NCBI RefSeq assembly: GCF_000237925.1
Contig: NC_031500.1
Span: forward strand, 11,061,753-11,125,752
Direction of reading: 5' to 3'
Source of the DNA: Schistosoma mansoni
Taxonomy: Eukaryota; Platyhelminthes; Trematoda; Strigeidida; Schistosomatidae
Length of the DNA: 64,000 nt
This document shows, in pieces, positions 26,701 through 36,059 of the stretch. Below the pieces are notes generated by a model. The model saw only the letters and a program-made list of their open reading frames with translations. It ran no database searches and was not told the origin of the DNA. How positions within the stretch are numbered: position 1 is the first letter of the stretch; the number at the start of each line of letters is the position of its first letter. A program made the translations under genes and the position numbers.

Positions 26701-28580
26701 AAGTCCAAAATCTTTAAGCAATATAATACATAACTCAAAAGTATTTATATTATTCAATACAATTAAGCGACTTTTATTTTTACACATCAAGTCATATGAT
26801 GTACTAATAACTGAAAATGCTTATATCTTTAAAATAATATATGACGCTGCAAGTCCAGAGTGAGCTAAATACATTTGCAATCGCGTAAATACGTAACTGT
26901 ACTCAAGATTGATTCTCTGAAATAGCCATACATAGAAGCATAACTTCTGAGATACACAATACTAACCTTTTCAATCAACCTTAGCATAAATGGTCGGAAA
27001 AAGTGTTCTTTCACAGTCTTACACTCAACGTAATTAACATCATTATCTTCACATATTGGGCGTAGCATACAAGTTGGCTCATCATGAGGTGGACACCAAG
27101 TTTTGTTTTGAGCAACTGAAGTTAAAAAATCTCTAGGCAAACCATTTTGCTCCATATTGATCAAATCACGTCTTCTGGAAAGCATAACTGCACCAAGAGT
27201 CCAGTCCAAACAGCAGGCTAGCAAATGATAGGAATTGACTAAATCATCGGTAACTGCTGGAAAACTTGCTCGAGACTTGATGAATAGCAGCCATGTAAAC
27301 CTGAATAAGTCAGAACCTGTTGGGCGCACTGAAATTATAAAATCAGAAAAGAATTAGTACAAGCAGACAATTGTTCATATACATCTCAAACATTAGAAGC
27401 TATTAGGTGAGTTCCCCGTAATGCATGTCTAAAGTTGGACTGCACACACTGATGAGTGCATTAGTTAAAGTTGGTACAAAACATAAACAACGCAGTGATA
27501 AATTAATAGGAAGTGAAATTTGTAAAAAAGTTGGTATTAACAAGGGTGAAGATGGAGAGGAACAAGTCAAGATCATGAGAAAGAAAGTAATGTATAAAAC
27601 GCAGCTCAGTAAAGTGACTCAAGTCTACGTAATACCTATTATAATCTAGAATCATAACGCCTACTGTACAAAGATTTAAAAGATTTGAATAATACGTTAA
27701 ACTAAGTTTCGATAGTGTAATGAGACAAAGATCATCAGAACTATGTGATATATTAGCGTAATACATTTCGAATAATCTGATCAAACATCTACTTGCTAAG
27801 AACATTTATATATATAAATAAAAGGTCAACTAGACTAGAAATGGGGGTAAGAGGAGACAAGGATAATAATAGTATAATAATAATGACATTAGCATGATGA
27901 TCAGGATGATACCTTCAGCCCTAACTTCGCGCGGGTCTATGTTACGAATCTTGTGAGTGGTCGAGAGAACACAGATGATTAAGTCCCACTAGACGATGGT
28001 GAAGATTTAGATGGAATTTCGGATATGCTGAGGGGAGACTTGAGAACGCTGTTTTTCGGATGCTTAAACTCTATTCTGATATGATCCGTTTTGCAAATGG
28101 GTGTGTAAAGTGGAGTCGTTGAGTGTACAATACTAGAGCTAGGAAGAGAGAGATTGTAAACTTGCAACGAGGCGACTAAGTCATGGCTTACTTAGTGTTG
28201 TTTTTTATCAAAGTATCGTATAATTCGAAAGATGAAGGGTGAAGTAAAATTAGGTGGCACAAAAGCAACGTGATCTGATTAGGGCGTAGAACTAACTTAT
28301 AAGGTCACATATTGTTTATTGGAAGCATTTAGTATGCAAAAATTTTTAAAGGAAGCCTTTGAAATGAAAACAGACTATTATAACCTCTATCAGTTAAAGC
28401 GGTTTCTGCATATTTAGTCTTTATATTCAAGGTTTTGGTCATTTTATTTTGGCTACTTTAGATCATACGAGCTGAAAATGTAGATCAGATGAATACTATT
28501 AAACAGATTTTAACAAACACCATTTCTGAATTTAGATTGCCTCCTATTCCCAAAAGTGAAAGAAACAGAATACAAAAGTA

Positions 28581-28638
<58 letters not shown>

Positions 28639-29579
28639 AATCAGTTGACAAAACCGTGAACATTCATCGATTAAAGTAGTTAGAACATGTGTTATTAATG
28701 CCTAACCATTCCCAACCTCGACGAATGGTGTCAGATGCCGTACAAGTAGGTTGGGAGAAAACTAGGTGTGGTCAAACCAGAATGTGGAATTAGTCTATGA
28801 ATTTACTAGATTTTGCTATTGGAAATTTTGATGGACGGTCTATACAAGACTCCTAAATTAATTATGAGGTTAAGGTAGGTAGTGTTACAACCTGTTACCA
28901 GTATTCTGAAGATATCAGTGTATGAGTTTATTGCTTGGTTAATTTCTACAGTCCCCTCCTCATACGTAGCCAAAAAACGAACTACGGGTTTCTTAACAAA
29001 TGAAAACAGTTGACATTATACGAACGATATGCGAATTTAGGTATTAAGCAAAAAACATCTTACTTTGACTGGTTTCATAATCAGTGTCTGAAAATAATAC
29101 CCCAAACGACCGACCGAAATTACGAAATATCACCGATGAAACGGAGAACTGACGTTCAATGAGCTCGATGCGATCTCTCATATCATCCAGCATGTCAGTC
29201 ATGTCAGCCCATTTCCTAATACGATGAAAAAACTGTACAGATTAATTAGTAAGAGCAACATACCTGAACCATACTCATTTTGGCTGCAGATAATAATCGT
29301 GACAGGGATACATAAGCGTTATCGACATGTCCAGAAATCCCGTCTGATAGACAACGGCGGCAACATTCATAGAGGGAACACACAAGCCACTGAATTTGGT
29401 CACCATCAATCGAATAATTTGCCCAAACATCTTGTTAAATCAAAAAACAAATTTAGCTAGTTACCCTTGTACTTTTCCCAAGCTTCCTCTCTAACAGATC
29501 CATCTATACATAAATCCTGACAGAGGTCTTCAAAACGCTTTTCAACGGGCTCTTCATATTCAAAATCTAGATTATGCAT
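14785..29579 (-). CDS. RBL1: Retinoblastoma-like protein (p107/p130 pocket protein), complete
   Basis: Eleven exons join in phase to 1132 codons including the stop (human p107 is 1068 aa, p130 1139). From the 5' end: 29579-29465, 29430-29264, 29232-29064, 27328-26967, 26049-25807, 24611-24471, 22457-21948, 20223-20038, 18102-17314, 16223-15838, 15112-14785. The N-terminal cyclin-like region (about 1-350) has [16 protein letters not shown] and [10 protein letters not shown]. Pocket A (about 400-631) has [11 protein letters not shown] and [13 protein letters not shown] Ser/Asn-rich spacer follows, then pocket B (about 812-970) with [22 protein letters not shown] and [10 protein letters not shown]. 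The tail has NIFISPVK. It should bind E2F/DP and hold cell-cycle genes off in the nucleus. Motifs favour p107/p130 over RB1; I cannot separate p107 from p130. The start is the first ATG after an in-frame TAA. Confidence 0.95.
15495..15556 (-). repeat. Sm-alpha hammerhead fragment
   Basis: The minus strand reads 'aggacgaaacgcgcgtcctgg' then 'attccactgctagccact'. This is the 3' half of the Sm-alpha hammerhead unit (GAAA core and cleavage-site arm); the CTGANGA half is missing. It lies in RBL intron 10. Confidence 0.65.
15838..16223 (-). CDS. RBL1: RBL exon 10 (end of pocket B)
   Basis: Acceptor 'tttacag|GTA', donor 'CTAG|GTAAGT'. 386 nt: 128 codons plus AG. The [10 protein letters not shown] block at about residues 925-933 aligns with p107 ERGDLIKFYN. 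Its FYN holds the Tyr-Asn pair that lines the LxCxE groove in RB. 'LSPMPML' resembles 'LSPFPHI' of p107. Confidence 0.95.
16890..17200. mobile_element. Palindromic ribozyme-SINE composite (copy 2), decayed
   Basis: The left part, on the minus strand (16,915-17,090), has 'gaccaccaatgaaaacccgg'-type start, decayed hammerhead and box A/B region. The right part keeps only the plus-strand end 'caatggtggtctaacc...ttagtgatttcaatgagac'. Outer ends are imperfect inverted repeats as in copies 1 and 3. It lies in RBL intron 9. Confidence 0.55.
17314..18102 (-). CDS. RBL1: RBL exon 9 (spacer and first half of pocket B)
   Basis: Acceptor 'tttatcacacag|GGT', donor 'GTTCAA|GTAAGT'. 263 codons (residues 632-894). 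The first ~175 residues are a low-complexity Ser/Thr/Asn spacer. I see no clear cyclin-binding RxLFG motif in it. Then come the B-box helices [20 protein letters not shown] and [20 protein letters not shown], close to the p107/p130 sequences RLRDLC, KIWTC and DRHLDQ. Confidence 0.95.
18230..18345 (-). repeat. tRNA-derived SINE head, divergent
   Basis: The minus strand reads 'aacagcggcttagtagttaa' ... 'gtcacaggtttaagctttgc': an A box-like and then a B box-like element with the spacing of a tRNA. Related to 19,850-19,980 and 45,460-45,650. In RBL intron 8. Confidence 0.5.
18777..18822 (-). ncRNA. Hammerhead ribozyme, mutated core
   Basis: Minus-strand GCACTG, CTGAGGA and stem II GTCC/GGAC are kept. 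The conserved GAAA reads GAAG and the cleavage triplet reads GTT. Probably inactive. Confidence 0.6.
19010..19060 (+). ncRNA. Hammerhead ribozyme, intact core but weak stem I
   Basis: CTGAGGA, stem II TCC..GGA, GAAA and GTC|CAGTGC are present on the plus strand. The 5' arm that should pair with CAGTGC is degraded (…AAGCTGGG). Confidence 0.55.
19850..19980 (-). repeat. tRNA-derived SINE, divergent
   Basis: The minus strand has 'cagtggtctagtaattagga' (A-box-like) and 'tttcaggttcaaacc' (B-box-like), then a tail ending '...ggcaaccgagcagtatt'. In RBL intron 8. Confidence 0.6.
20038..20223 (-). CDS. RBL1: RBL exon 8 (end of pocket A)
   Basis: Acceptor 'tttttctaacag|GTC', donor 'GATCAA|GTAAGA'. 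62 codons. The segment [22 protein letters not shown] matches p107 SRDMVKHLNSIEEQILESLAW in register. Confidence 0.95.
20625..21375 (+). mobile_element. LINE fragment (reverse transcriptase C-terminal half), broken
   Basis: The reading runs through RT landmarks [46 protein letters not shown] and KTFLLYGAE, then CLRKIL. Frames change and stops interrupt, so it is a dead copy. Same family as the fragment at 51,355-52,160. It is a non-LTR retrotransposon of the type abundant in schistosomes; I favour an RTE-like family without proof. It is antisense to the RBL gene, in intron 7. Confidence 0.85.
21420..21745 (+). repeat. Interspersed repeat 'RepY', plus copy
   Basis: Contains 'gagaactcaggtggggaaga', 'aatcgcacagtggtttagtg', 'tacatcttccttcagttatc' and 'caggcattccacttctgact'. 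Same order as 3,400-3,640. It directly follows the LINE fragment and may be its 3' tail or a separate insertion. Confidence 0.55.
21948..22457 (-). CDS. RBL1: RBL exon 7 (pocket A core)
   Basis: Acceptor 'tttgtacag|ATT', donor 'TATAAA|GTAAGC'. 170 codons (400-569). [40 protein letters not shown] and [17 protein letters not shown] align in order with p107 (LEQDIFHRSLMACCLEIVL; FPWIIEVLNLQPFYFYK). Confidence 0.96.
22744..22792. repeat. (TA)n microsatellite
   Basis: About 24 TA units, in RBL intron 6. Confidence 0.97.
23719..23758. repeat. (TA)n microsatellite
   Basis: About 20 TA units directly beside the 3' end of the LINE at 23,760-24,375, in RBL intron 6. Confidence 0.97.
23760..24375 (-). 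mobile_element. LINE 3' end (RT tail and 3' UTR), minus strand
   Basis: The minus-strand reading gives [20 protein letters not shown], then [14 protein letters not shown] and [14 protein letters not shown] segments. These fit the tail of schistosome LINE RTs (ETWPLR.ED..RL..FD; RW.HRVSN.EV). Its 3' UTR recurs at 52,390-52,710. It is broken and 5'-truncated, in RBL intron 6, in the same orientation as the host gene. Confidence 0.8.
24471..24611 (-). CDS. RBL1: RBL exon 6 (approach to pocket A)
   Basis: Acceptor 'gtgttctaag|GAA', donor 'TTACAA|GTTCGT'. 47 codons, in phase both sides. Gly/Asn-rich; AISRLNGG and [10 protein letters not shown] sit where p107 has SVSRLQSIVAGL. The donor is weaker than the others, so its end is the least certain boundary of the gene. 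Confidence 0.85.
25807..26049 (-). CDS. RBL1: RBL exon 5
   Basis: Acceptor 'atttttttaag|GAT', donor 'ATGCTC|GTAAGT'. 81 codons. [20 protein letters not shown] and [10 protein letters not shown] match p107 GDFDERIFLGSDAEEEIG and LTGRRYL. Confidence 0.95.
26967..27328 (-). CDS. RBL1: RBL exon 4
   Basis: Acceptor 'ataatttcag|TG', donor 'GAAAAG|GTTAGT'. TG completes an ATG codon begun by exon 3; this is an internal Met, not a start. [36 protein letters not shown] and [13 protein letters not shown] align with p107. Confidence 0.96.
27700..27895 (+). mobile_element. Penelope-like element terminal repeat (solo fragment)
   Basis: Matches the 5' arm of the Penelope-like element at 53.68-54.29 kb: 'gtgtaatgagacaaagatca', 'tattagcgtaatacatttcg', 'tctgatcaaacatctacttg', 'aaggtcaactagactaga'. 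No coding part is attached. It is an old fragment, in RBL intron 3. Confidence 0.7.
28583..28635. repeat. (TA)n microsatellite
   Basis: About 26 TA units, in RBL intron 3. Confidence 0.97.
29064..29232 (-). CDS. RBL1: RBL exon 3
   Basis: Acceptor 'atctgtacag|TTT', donor 'AGTCAAA|GTAAGA'. [15 protein letters not shown] and [17 protein letters not shown] match p107 FFSKMKKWMDM and ERIERLERNFEVSTVIF. A nearer AG (after 'cgtatt') would break the frame and is rejected. Confidence 0.96.
29264..29430 (-). CDS. RBL1: RBL exon 2
   Basis: Acceptor 'gatttaacaag|AT', donor 'GTTCAG|GTATGT'. [20 protein letters not shown] and [10 protein letters not shown] match p107 YSLEGEVTHWLACSLYVACR and NCVSLTRIL. 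Introns 1 (34 bp) and 2 (31 bp) are very short, as is common near the 5' ends of schistosome genes. Confidence 0.96.
29465..29579 (-). CDS. RBL1: RBL exon 1 (start codon)
   Basis: ATG at 29,579-29,577, with an in-frame TAA about 50 bases upstream and no earlier ATG. 38 codons plus G, donor 'AAGG|GTAACT'. [19 protein letters not shown] matches p107 CQELNLDEGSAAEALDDF, so the N-terminus has the expected length. Confidence 0.92.
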
Positions 29580-29649
29580 CTCCAATTTACTCAAAACGCC
29601 GCTCGCGCGAACAAAGCTGATGGGTTATAACAAAACTTCAAACTTCGTC

Positions 29650-31190
29650 GTCTAACAAATTGCAAAAGTTGTTTTTTTTTAAATTTTACCTCTAACTTAT
29701 AGAAGATGGTTTCCAGATGTCATATAGTTTGGATCATTACAATGACCAAATGGTCTAAAAGGTTATGAACAGAATAAAAGCTTCCGTATCTAGTAGAAGG
29801 AGATCACCGATGCCTTGAAGTAGTAATAGAGTTATATTCAGTGATGCAAAGGAAATATTGGTAATTTAAATTGATATACTGTCGCGAGTCCCGAATAATA
29901 TGTTAAGTTTTTTCTTATAGGACTTTTGGGGAAACCACTCGAACCACCTCAGCCGGCAACGGATTCGAGAATTGAACTACCCGTAAGGAGTCGAATGTGT
30001 TCCTAAAATCCATTCTGCTATGTTGAGTCTATGATTTCTTGTTTTTACTCCTAAGCCTTGCCTTGAAACTGTGCTTAAGGGGGTGCCTAGGAGTATTCAG
30101 GATACTATGTCATTAGAAAGTCACCTATGAGGTTCCTTTGCTCCAAAAGACAAAGATTCATGGAGCTGAGGCGCTCTCCAGGAACTTTAAAGCAAATAAC
30201 TTATCGTTTATAGTAAATGGGTTGAGGTACAGGTAATTAGTTATTCAGAACCTTTAATTCAGGAGCAGGTGTGGAAATTTCTATGGGAGTTTGGAGATGT
30301 TGTCGTCATATTAAGACCATTGAATAAATATAACTGCTATTATCACGAGGACAATCCTATGTAGCTAGTGCCAACTTCTAGTATCTACTGTCTTTGTCCC
30401 CAGCTAGTTTAAAACTACTGATTTTTCAAGCTTGCATTATGGTGCCAGAAGCTGTTCTGGGTATTTGCTATCTGATATTCAACGTGAGTGAATATAACTA
30501 AAATTTATCAGCGTAGAGGTTTTGGGGCTGAATAGTTTGGTTGTGCTAACTAAAATCCGTCCCAAAGACCATAACAAATCCGACACCATCGTGAGCTACA
30601 AATATTCCTCATCATCCCTGCTGGTAAAGACTGGACCGCAGAAATCATTTATAAAGTACGAAGGGATTGAGAATAACGTTTTCAGCGTACTTGTAGTTAC
30701 ATCGCTACGGAATCCTGGTACTTATCCCTTGAAAAGTTTGCCAAAAACTAGCGATAGGATATAGCGACAAGTATATTTAGTAAACTTAATGACCACGATA
30801 AAATACCATATCTTTCGTCCTTTTGAAACGTATGCGTTATCAAATATTAGATGTCTCGTTTATTTGTATCATTTGTGAATGGGCTTCATCGGTAATTAAT
30901 TGATACTCCTGTTACTTTTGAGGTTTAAATCAATGCTACTTACATCGTACTCAGTGATTAAAAAGCACAACAGTGTTGTGATGCTCTTTGAGGGAGACTC
31001 TACACTATGTGGGGTTACCGGTCGAAACTAATGAAAATTCATTGGATTAGTTTTTCTCTTCACGCCGCCGGTACTAAAGGTGAGATAAGATATTTAAGGA
31101 TTGAGCGAACTCCATTTGCAGTGGTTATCCCATTGGTAACATCCAAATAACAGTCTTTGCATGACTGTTGTTTGTAATGGTTTAGCTTCG
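29650..31190. other. Upstream of RBL: likely promoter region, no further gene seen
   Basis: Contains the presumed 5' UTR and promoter of the minus-strand RBL gene, but I see no defining promoter motif. An open frame at 30,522-30,764 (+) has no splice or homology support. Confidence 0.35.
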
Positions 31191-31540
31191 TTAATCAATC
31201 GCCTTGACAACTGTTATTATATAAATCTCAACGGTGTTTGAAATCGGAAGACGGTGAGAAGCGGTGACTACATTCAGTTTATTAGCTGATCGCACGGATC
31301 ACAAAGCTACAAGTACATCTAGCGAGTTTGAAGTCGAGAGAGGAATATGTGTATGTAGGTAAATAGAGAGGCGAATTTCTAGTCAAATCGAACAAGGACA
31401 CAGCAAGGGAAAGTCTATCAATAGGATTTGAGTACATATATACATGGGGGAGAGAATGATTCATTGAGCGGTGTTTAAGCTATCAACATTTTAGCTAGGG
31501 AGAGATGTGTGTGTAGACTGTCACGTGATCAATCGTATAC
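31190..31540 (-). repeat. Possible solo LTR fossil
   Basis: The minus strand has an AATAAA signal ('gctaataaactgaatgtagt') about 180 bases after a pyrimidine-rich stretch, in a GC-moderate island without coding. This resembles an LTR. Family and exact ends are not determinable; clearly old. Confidence 0.25.
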
Positions 31541-31734
31541 GTTTATATGGACAAAATAATGATCACAATGGTACAAATATGCTTATTGTTACTGTTCTTA
31601 TAACGTTGTCTGTTAAATAAGTCAACAAAGATGCTTGGCAAAATTTAACCATAATCGAAATTGGTTGTAGGAGAGTTGCTATGTGTTACCATTTTGTCAC
31701 CCGATATATAACTTCATTATGCGTGTTATTTCGT

Positions 31735-32115
31735 AATGACATTGGCCTCTGACCACATAATCCTCAAAGTTGAACACGAGACAACTGGGAAAACAGATAT
31801 CTAACATTGAACTCGGAGAAGAACCTAACAGTTGAAAAAGCGGGAAAGAATAATTCAATTTATCGAATGGCCTCAGCTTCGCAGGCGTGTCCATTCTTGT
31901 GTGTTGTCTTATCTCTTTCATTCATATTAAATATATCGTATTATCTCCATCTCCATCATATATTGACGATTGTTACGGTACGATGAGGCAGTGTAGAAAA
32001 TGATGTGACTTCCACGTAAGATCTTATAGATTAAGTAGTCTAATCATGACAAATCTACAACTTTAGGATTAGGCCTATTATTAGAGCAGTACTAATGACG
32101 AAGGAGACAATAATT
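31735..32115. repeat. Long repeat, copy A (LTR-like)
   Basis: Pairs with 35,100-35,478. The first ~250 bp are only loosely alike ('accacataa...aagttgaacacgagacaact', 'ttcattcatattaaatatat'). The last ~118 bp (about 31,988-32,105) are almost identical to copy B. The pair may mark the ends of an old LTR element with ~3 kb between, but no pol-like reading was seen inside. Confidence 0.6.
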
Positions 32116-35090
32116 CTACTTTGGCAAGCCCTATTAAAGAAACGCAGCCTATTATTAACCCTCACTTTCACTTTAAATTTCTCGATCGATTTTTACTTAT
32201 GTTAACCCATTATTCTATTAGTCCTCTGATTAATACTCACGTGTATCATCGTATTGTACTGTTGATCAGTATCATAACTTACTAGCTCAATCGATGATAG
32301 TAACAGGTCGTTCATATTAATCATTAGCTATGGGGATTCATTAACAAGCTTTGGTAACATATACATGCCTCAGCAAAATATACTCGTTAAAACATCAAGC
32401 TCTAGCAAATATGGCCTTTAAACGACATAAATAGATAGTCACTAGCAACGTGAGCAAGGACTGAATAGTTATCTGAACCTGATTCTTCATACTGTTACTT
32501 CACTTAATATTTCACTTTGTTTAAACTATGGACTATCCTTTAATATATCTTCTCCCGAACAATGCCTGCCTAATTTCCAATTTTCGAGTTCCACAGCCAA
32601 ACAACGAAGGCAATACTCCAGAAACACACGGTGAGTTTAAGCCATAAATTTTCTGCAATCATAAGGTCATTTTCGATGTTTAATACAGTGACAGCCACAT
32701 CATTATCTGGATTCATTCATTTGTTCTGACTCGAGAGAGTGATCAAAAGGTCAACAGCGATAAGCAACCTGGAATTAGTTACAATGCTGCGTGCTTAATG
32801 TGGTTGCTTTTGGATCATTACTACTTGTCACAAATGGCCTTAAATATATCAAATCTATTGGATAATCTGAATTCCGAAAATAATGCAGGCGAGTTTGACT
32901 GTTTTACTGGATGGTTTGCCATGTTTTTTGATGCTTCGTAACATGTCTGTATTTTCACCTAGACTAGCCGTATATATATTCCATAAGAATCACTCCCAAA
33001 ACGTTTTTGGCATAAGATATATTTAATAGCTTCATACGACAATATACTACTATGGAAAAGTGTGGTGTTTACAAACGAAACATATAAGATCCAAAAATCA
33101 TGAAACATTTCTTTGTTCCAATTACTTTTCCCATATGTTTATAAATGTCACTAAGCTAACTACAGTAACTTCGTATGAAACGTCTATATTGTCACTCGTC
33201 ATGTCTCTAACTGTAGTTCCACAAGTCGCCTCAACTTTTAAAATATTTTCTTAATTGTCACACACTATATCGACCTACACGTTAACCTAGCTTACATTCG
33301 CATTGTATCATATCATCTATGTCATTGAAAATTAACAATCGTTTGAATTGCCCTCAACATTTTTCGCTGAACCCATCAGAGTTGATATTGCCATTCGTAT
33401 TCGAGTTTGTGAATTAGTCTATTTTATTAGTTGCACAGAAAGACTAACAGTTTAGACAACAAAGTTACAGATTTTAGGTACTATCATGCTGCACTAGTAT
33501 TATAACTAGACCACCAGGTAGTTGTTGGTCAAAGAAACATTTAGATGAAAAATTAACACTCTGTAGACAAATATTTTTGAGTTGCAATTAATAATATAAT
33601 CAGACATCTCGGATTCGTTAAAGCTACAAAGTTCTGCTATTTCGGAATCGCCTGAAACAACAATACTGTTTCCCACTGGCTAATCCTCAATCAACACTAT
33701 AACTAGATAAACATAATGGTTTCAGGATATTGTCATGAAGTATTGTCATATCTTAACTAACCACCTTATGTGATTGATGGAATTGATGAAACTATTAACA
33801 AAATTTGTCAACAAATTGACTTGTATTTATCATTATATAGTGTTGGTTTCTCGTTATCTTCACCATTACAGATGATTATAGTATGTTTCTCTATCGATTG
33901 CCCATTCAGTAAATGTGTTAGAACCTTGTCAGTCTAATTGAAGGTTTAGCGATGCAATCATGCATGCAAATCATCAGCATGAGCATCCAAACGAATCTCC
34001 TGCAAACTGAGAAAATCACTGTCGAACTTGCCCCAACACTGACAAAGGTTCAAGCCATTATCAAAGTCATGAGATGGGACTGTACTCCTCTTGGTTACAA
34101 CTCGTGTTCTCCCTGATAGTCACATGAATATTACTCACTGTTTATCATCTAGTGAAGATTTGTTTGGCCGGAAGCATCGTACAATACCACAACACCTGAT
34201 TTTATGGCACATAAGCTTAGTCGATTTCAATAATTCTTGATCGCCATATTCGTAATGAGTCGTTTTCTACCCTGTGCGAAACTCAATACTTGCAACTAAG
34301 TTGTATAAATATAAATAACATTGAGACTAGAGCATTTCTTTTACGAAAACACTCATGCTTAACTGATTGTTCTTGGCTATCTGTCCCAAATTCACATAAT
34401 CATTACTTTTCACGTATTGAAAGAATTGTGGATAACCATTCATGTGCATTGGTAGTATGACGTAACTCTATCGCTGTTAAGTAATAATGAAGCCGAGAAA
34501 ATCTCACCGGAAGTAAATAAACCGTATCAAACCTAACGAAATAACTGGGATACTAGTTTGGATTCTTCTTCTCTACGGTTGTACTTTTGTTTCCTCAGTT
34601 AGCCTACTAACGCAGATGTGATTGGAAATCAATGCATACGGACAGCTTACCGGCATAAACGTTGTTTGACTTCATAATTTAAACCAAAAATAATACCAAT
34701 ATCAACATTTCTACAATACTGATTGTTGTTAATAGTCCTAAACACAAGATACTTGTACTACCTATAAGTTAAACTATTAACCAACGACCATTACTACGCA
34801 CCTTACGGCGACGTATTAAAATATCCCTACACGAAATCATTTTTAATTGTTACAATCCCACCTTGTTTAACTCCTGTATAATGTTCACGCAGATTTCCAT
34901 TTTTCGTGTGTTAAGAATGAAACCAAACATTTTCAAATCAATGCATGTGTTTCCCAATCAAGTGCTTCCTCCTTCTTTCTGATTTATCTTTCAGTTTGTC
35001 ATTACTCGGAGGATTCTTATCGCTCTTTGTAACCTCTAGCGCTCTGCATTTACACTCAATTTGGTATCGAACCAGCGTCCCATTGATTCT
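32116..35090. other. Non-coding stretch between the repeat pair
   Basis: I see no reading frame with family resemblance and no repeat shared elsewhere in the window. Confidence 0.4.
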
Positions 35091-35099
35091 TGTTGGAGA

Positions 35100-35478
35100 G
35101 TAGTGTGGTGGTATTGGACCCTAACCACATAACTTTTGAAGCCGAGCACATAACTACCGAAAAGGCTTACATTCAACAGTTGATGTGGAGGGAAGGTTAA
35201 CTATGGAGAACGTGGGAACATTCATTCGAAGTCCAATCCACCGGATGGCATAGCTCAGCCTTGCAGATGTGGTCATTCTTGTGTAACCTATTTCCTTTAT
35301 TCATACTAAATATATTGTACTATCCGCAGTCTAAATGTCTTCTTCAGAAGTAGGACGAGTCAGTGTAGAAAATGATGTGACTTCCACGTAAGATCTTATA
35401 GATTAAGTAGTCTAATCATGACAAATCTACAACTTTAGGATTAGGCCTATTATTAGAGCAGTACTAATAACGAAGTAG
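35100..35478. repeat. Long repeat, copy B (LTR-like)
   Basis: Direct-orientation partner of 31,735-32,115, offset about 3.36 kb. 'ctttattcatactaaatata' parallels copy A. The segment from 'gtgtagaaaatgatgtgact' to 'agcagtactaataacgaag' is nearly identical to copy A. Confidence 0.6.
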
Positions 35479-35883
35479 GCCATAATTCTTCACAATAATG
35501 TAAGGAATAATTACAACACACTTTAATGCAAAGGAAAGCTGTTGGCTGTGTCCAAACTTTGTAACAGTTTATCAACAAGAAAAATCCGAAGCAAGTGCTA
35601 ACAATATGGAAACCGTTGCGTTCGAACAAGAGTTAAACAAACATACAAAGATGTGAATAATTGCTACAGTGATCGAGATAAAGTAACTATAATGATAAAC
35701 ACAATAAATGTTATAAATATATGTGAATATTTCAGAATATTACACGACAAACTTGCGTTACAACACAAGTGTAGAAATTGTTAGGAATACAACTATTTAC
35801 CGAATATTAATAAGCAGCATACAACAATACGCAAAATAGTCGAAGGGAAGTGCATAGGTAAAGAGAGTGCAAAATAAACTTAC

Positions 35884-35987
35884 CTCCCCGAAAGACAGCA
35901 TGTCTTTCATTGTTCTTACTGATTAGATATTTAGCGTGAAGACATTCAGAGGTGACAATGGTACAATTTACCATAGCCACAGTCACT
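35884..35987 (-). CDS. Candidate exon of an unrecognised minus-strand gene
   Basis: Acceptor 'gacttctaag|A', donor 'CGGGGAG|GTAAGT'. The reading VTVAMVNCTIVTSECLHAKY then LISKNNERHAVFRG is open, with good composition. It may belong with the minus-strand exons at 37,938-48,651, but its phase does not join directly to the exon at 37,938, so another exon would be needed. Function unknown. Confidence 0.4.
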
Positions 35988-36059
35988 CTTAGAAGTCATT
36001 CAACACTCTACTACTCAATCGACTGTTCCTTCTAATAAACAAATCTTACGTGCGTCTCT

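Noticed and set aside
27425-27649. Plus-strand open frame of 74 codons
   Set aside because: Basic, with no splice borders or family motif; it sits in RBL intron 3 beside a Penelope repeat.
22744-28635. TA arrays considered as CRISPR-like or satellite arrays
   Set aside because: They are simple dinucleotide runs with no repeat-spacer structure.
29216-29223. AG at 'cgtattag' as acceptor of RBL exon 3
   Set aside because: It gives a phase that does not join exon 2 and would delete the conserved FFHRIR segment.
30522-30764. 80-codon plus open frame upstream of RBL
   Set aside because: No homology, no bounded splice sites, ordinary length for this composition.
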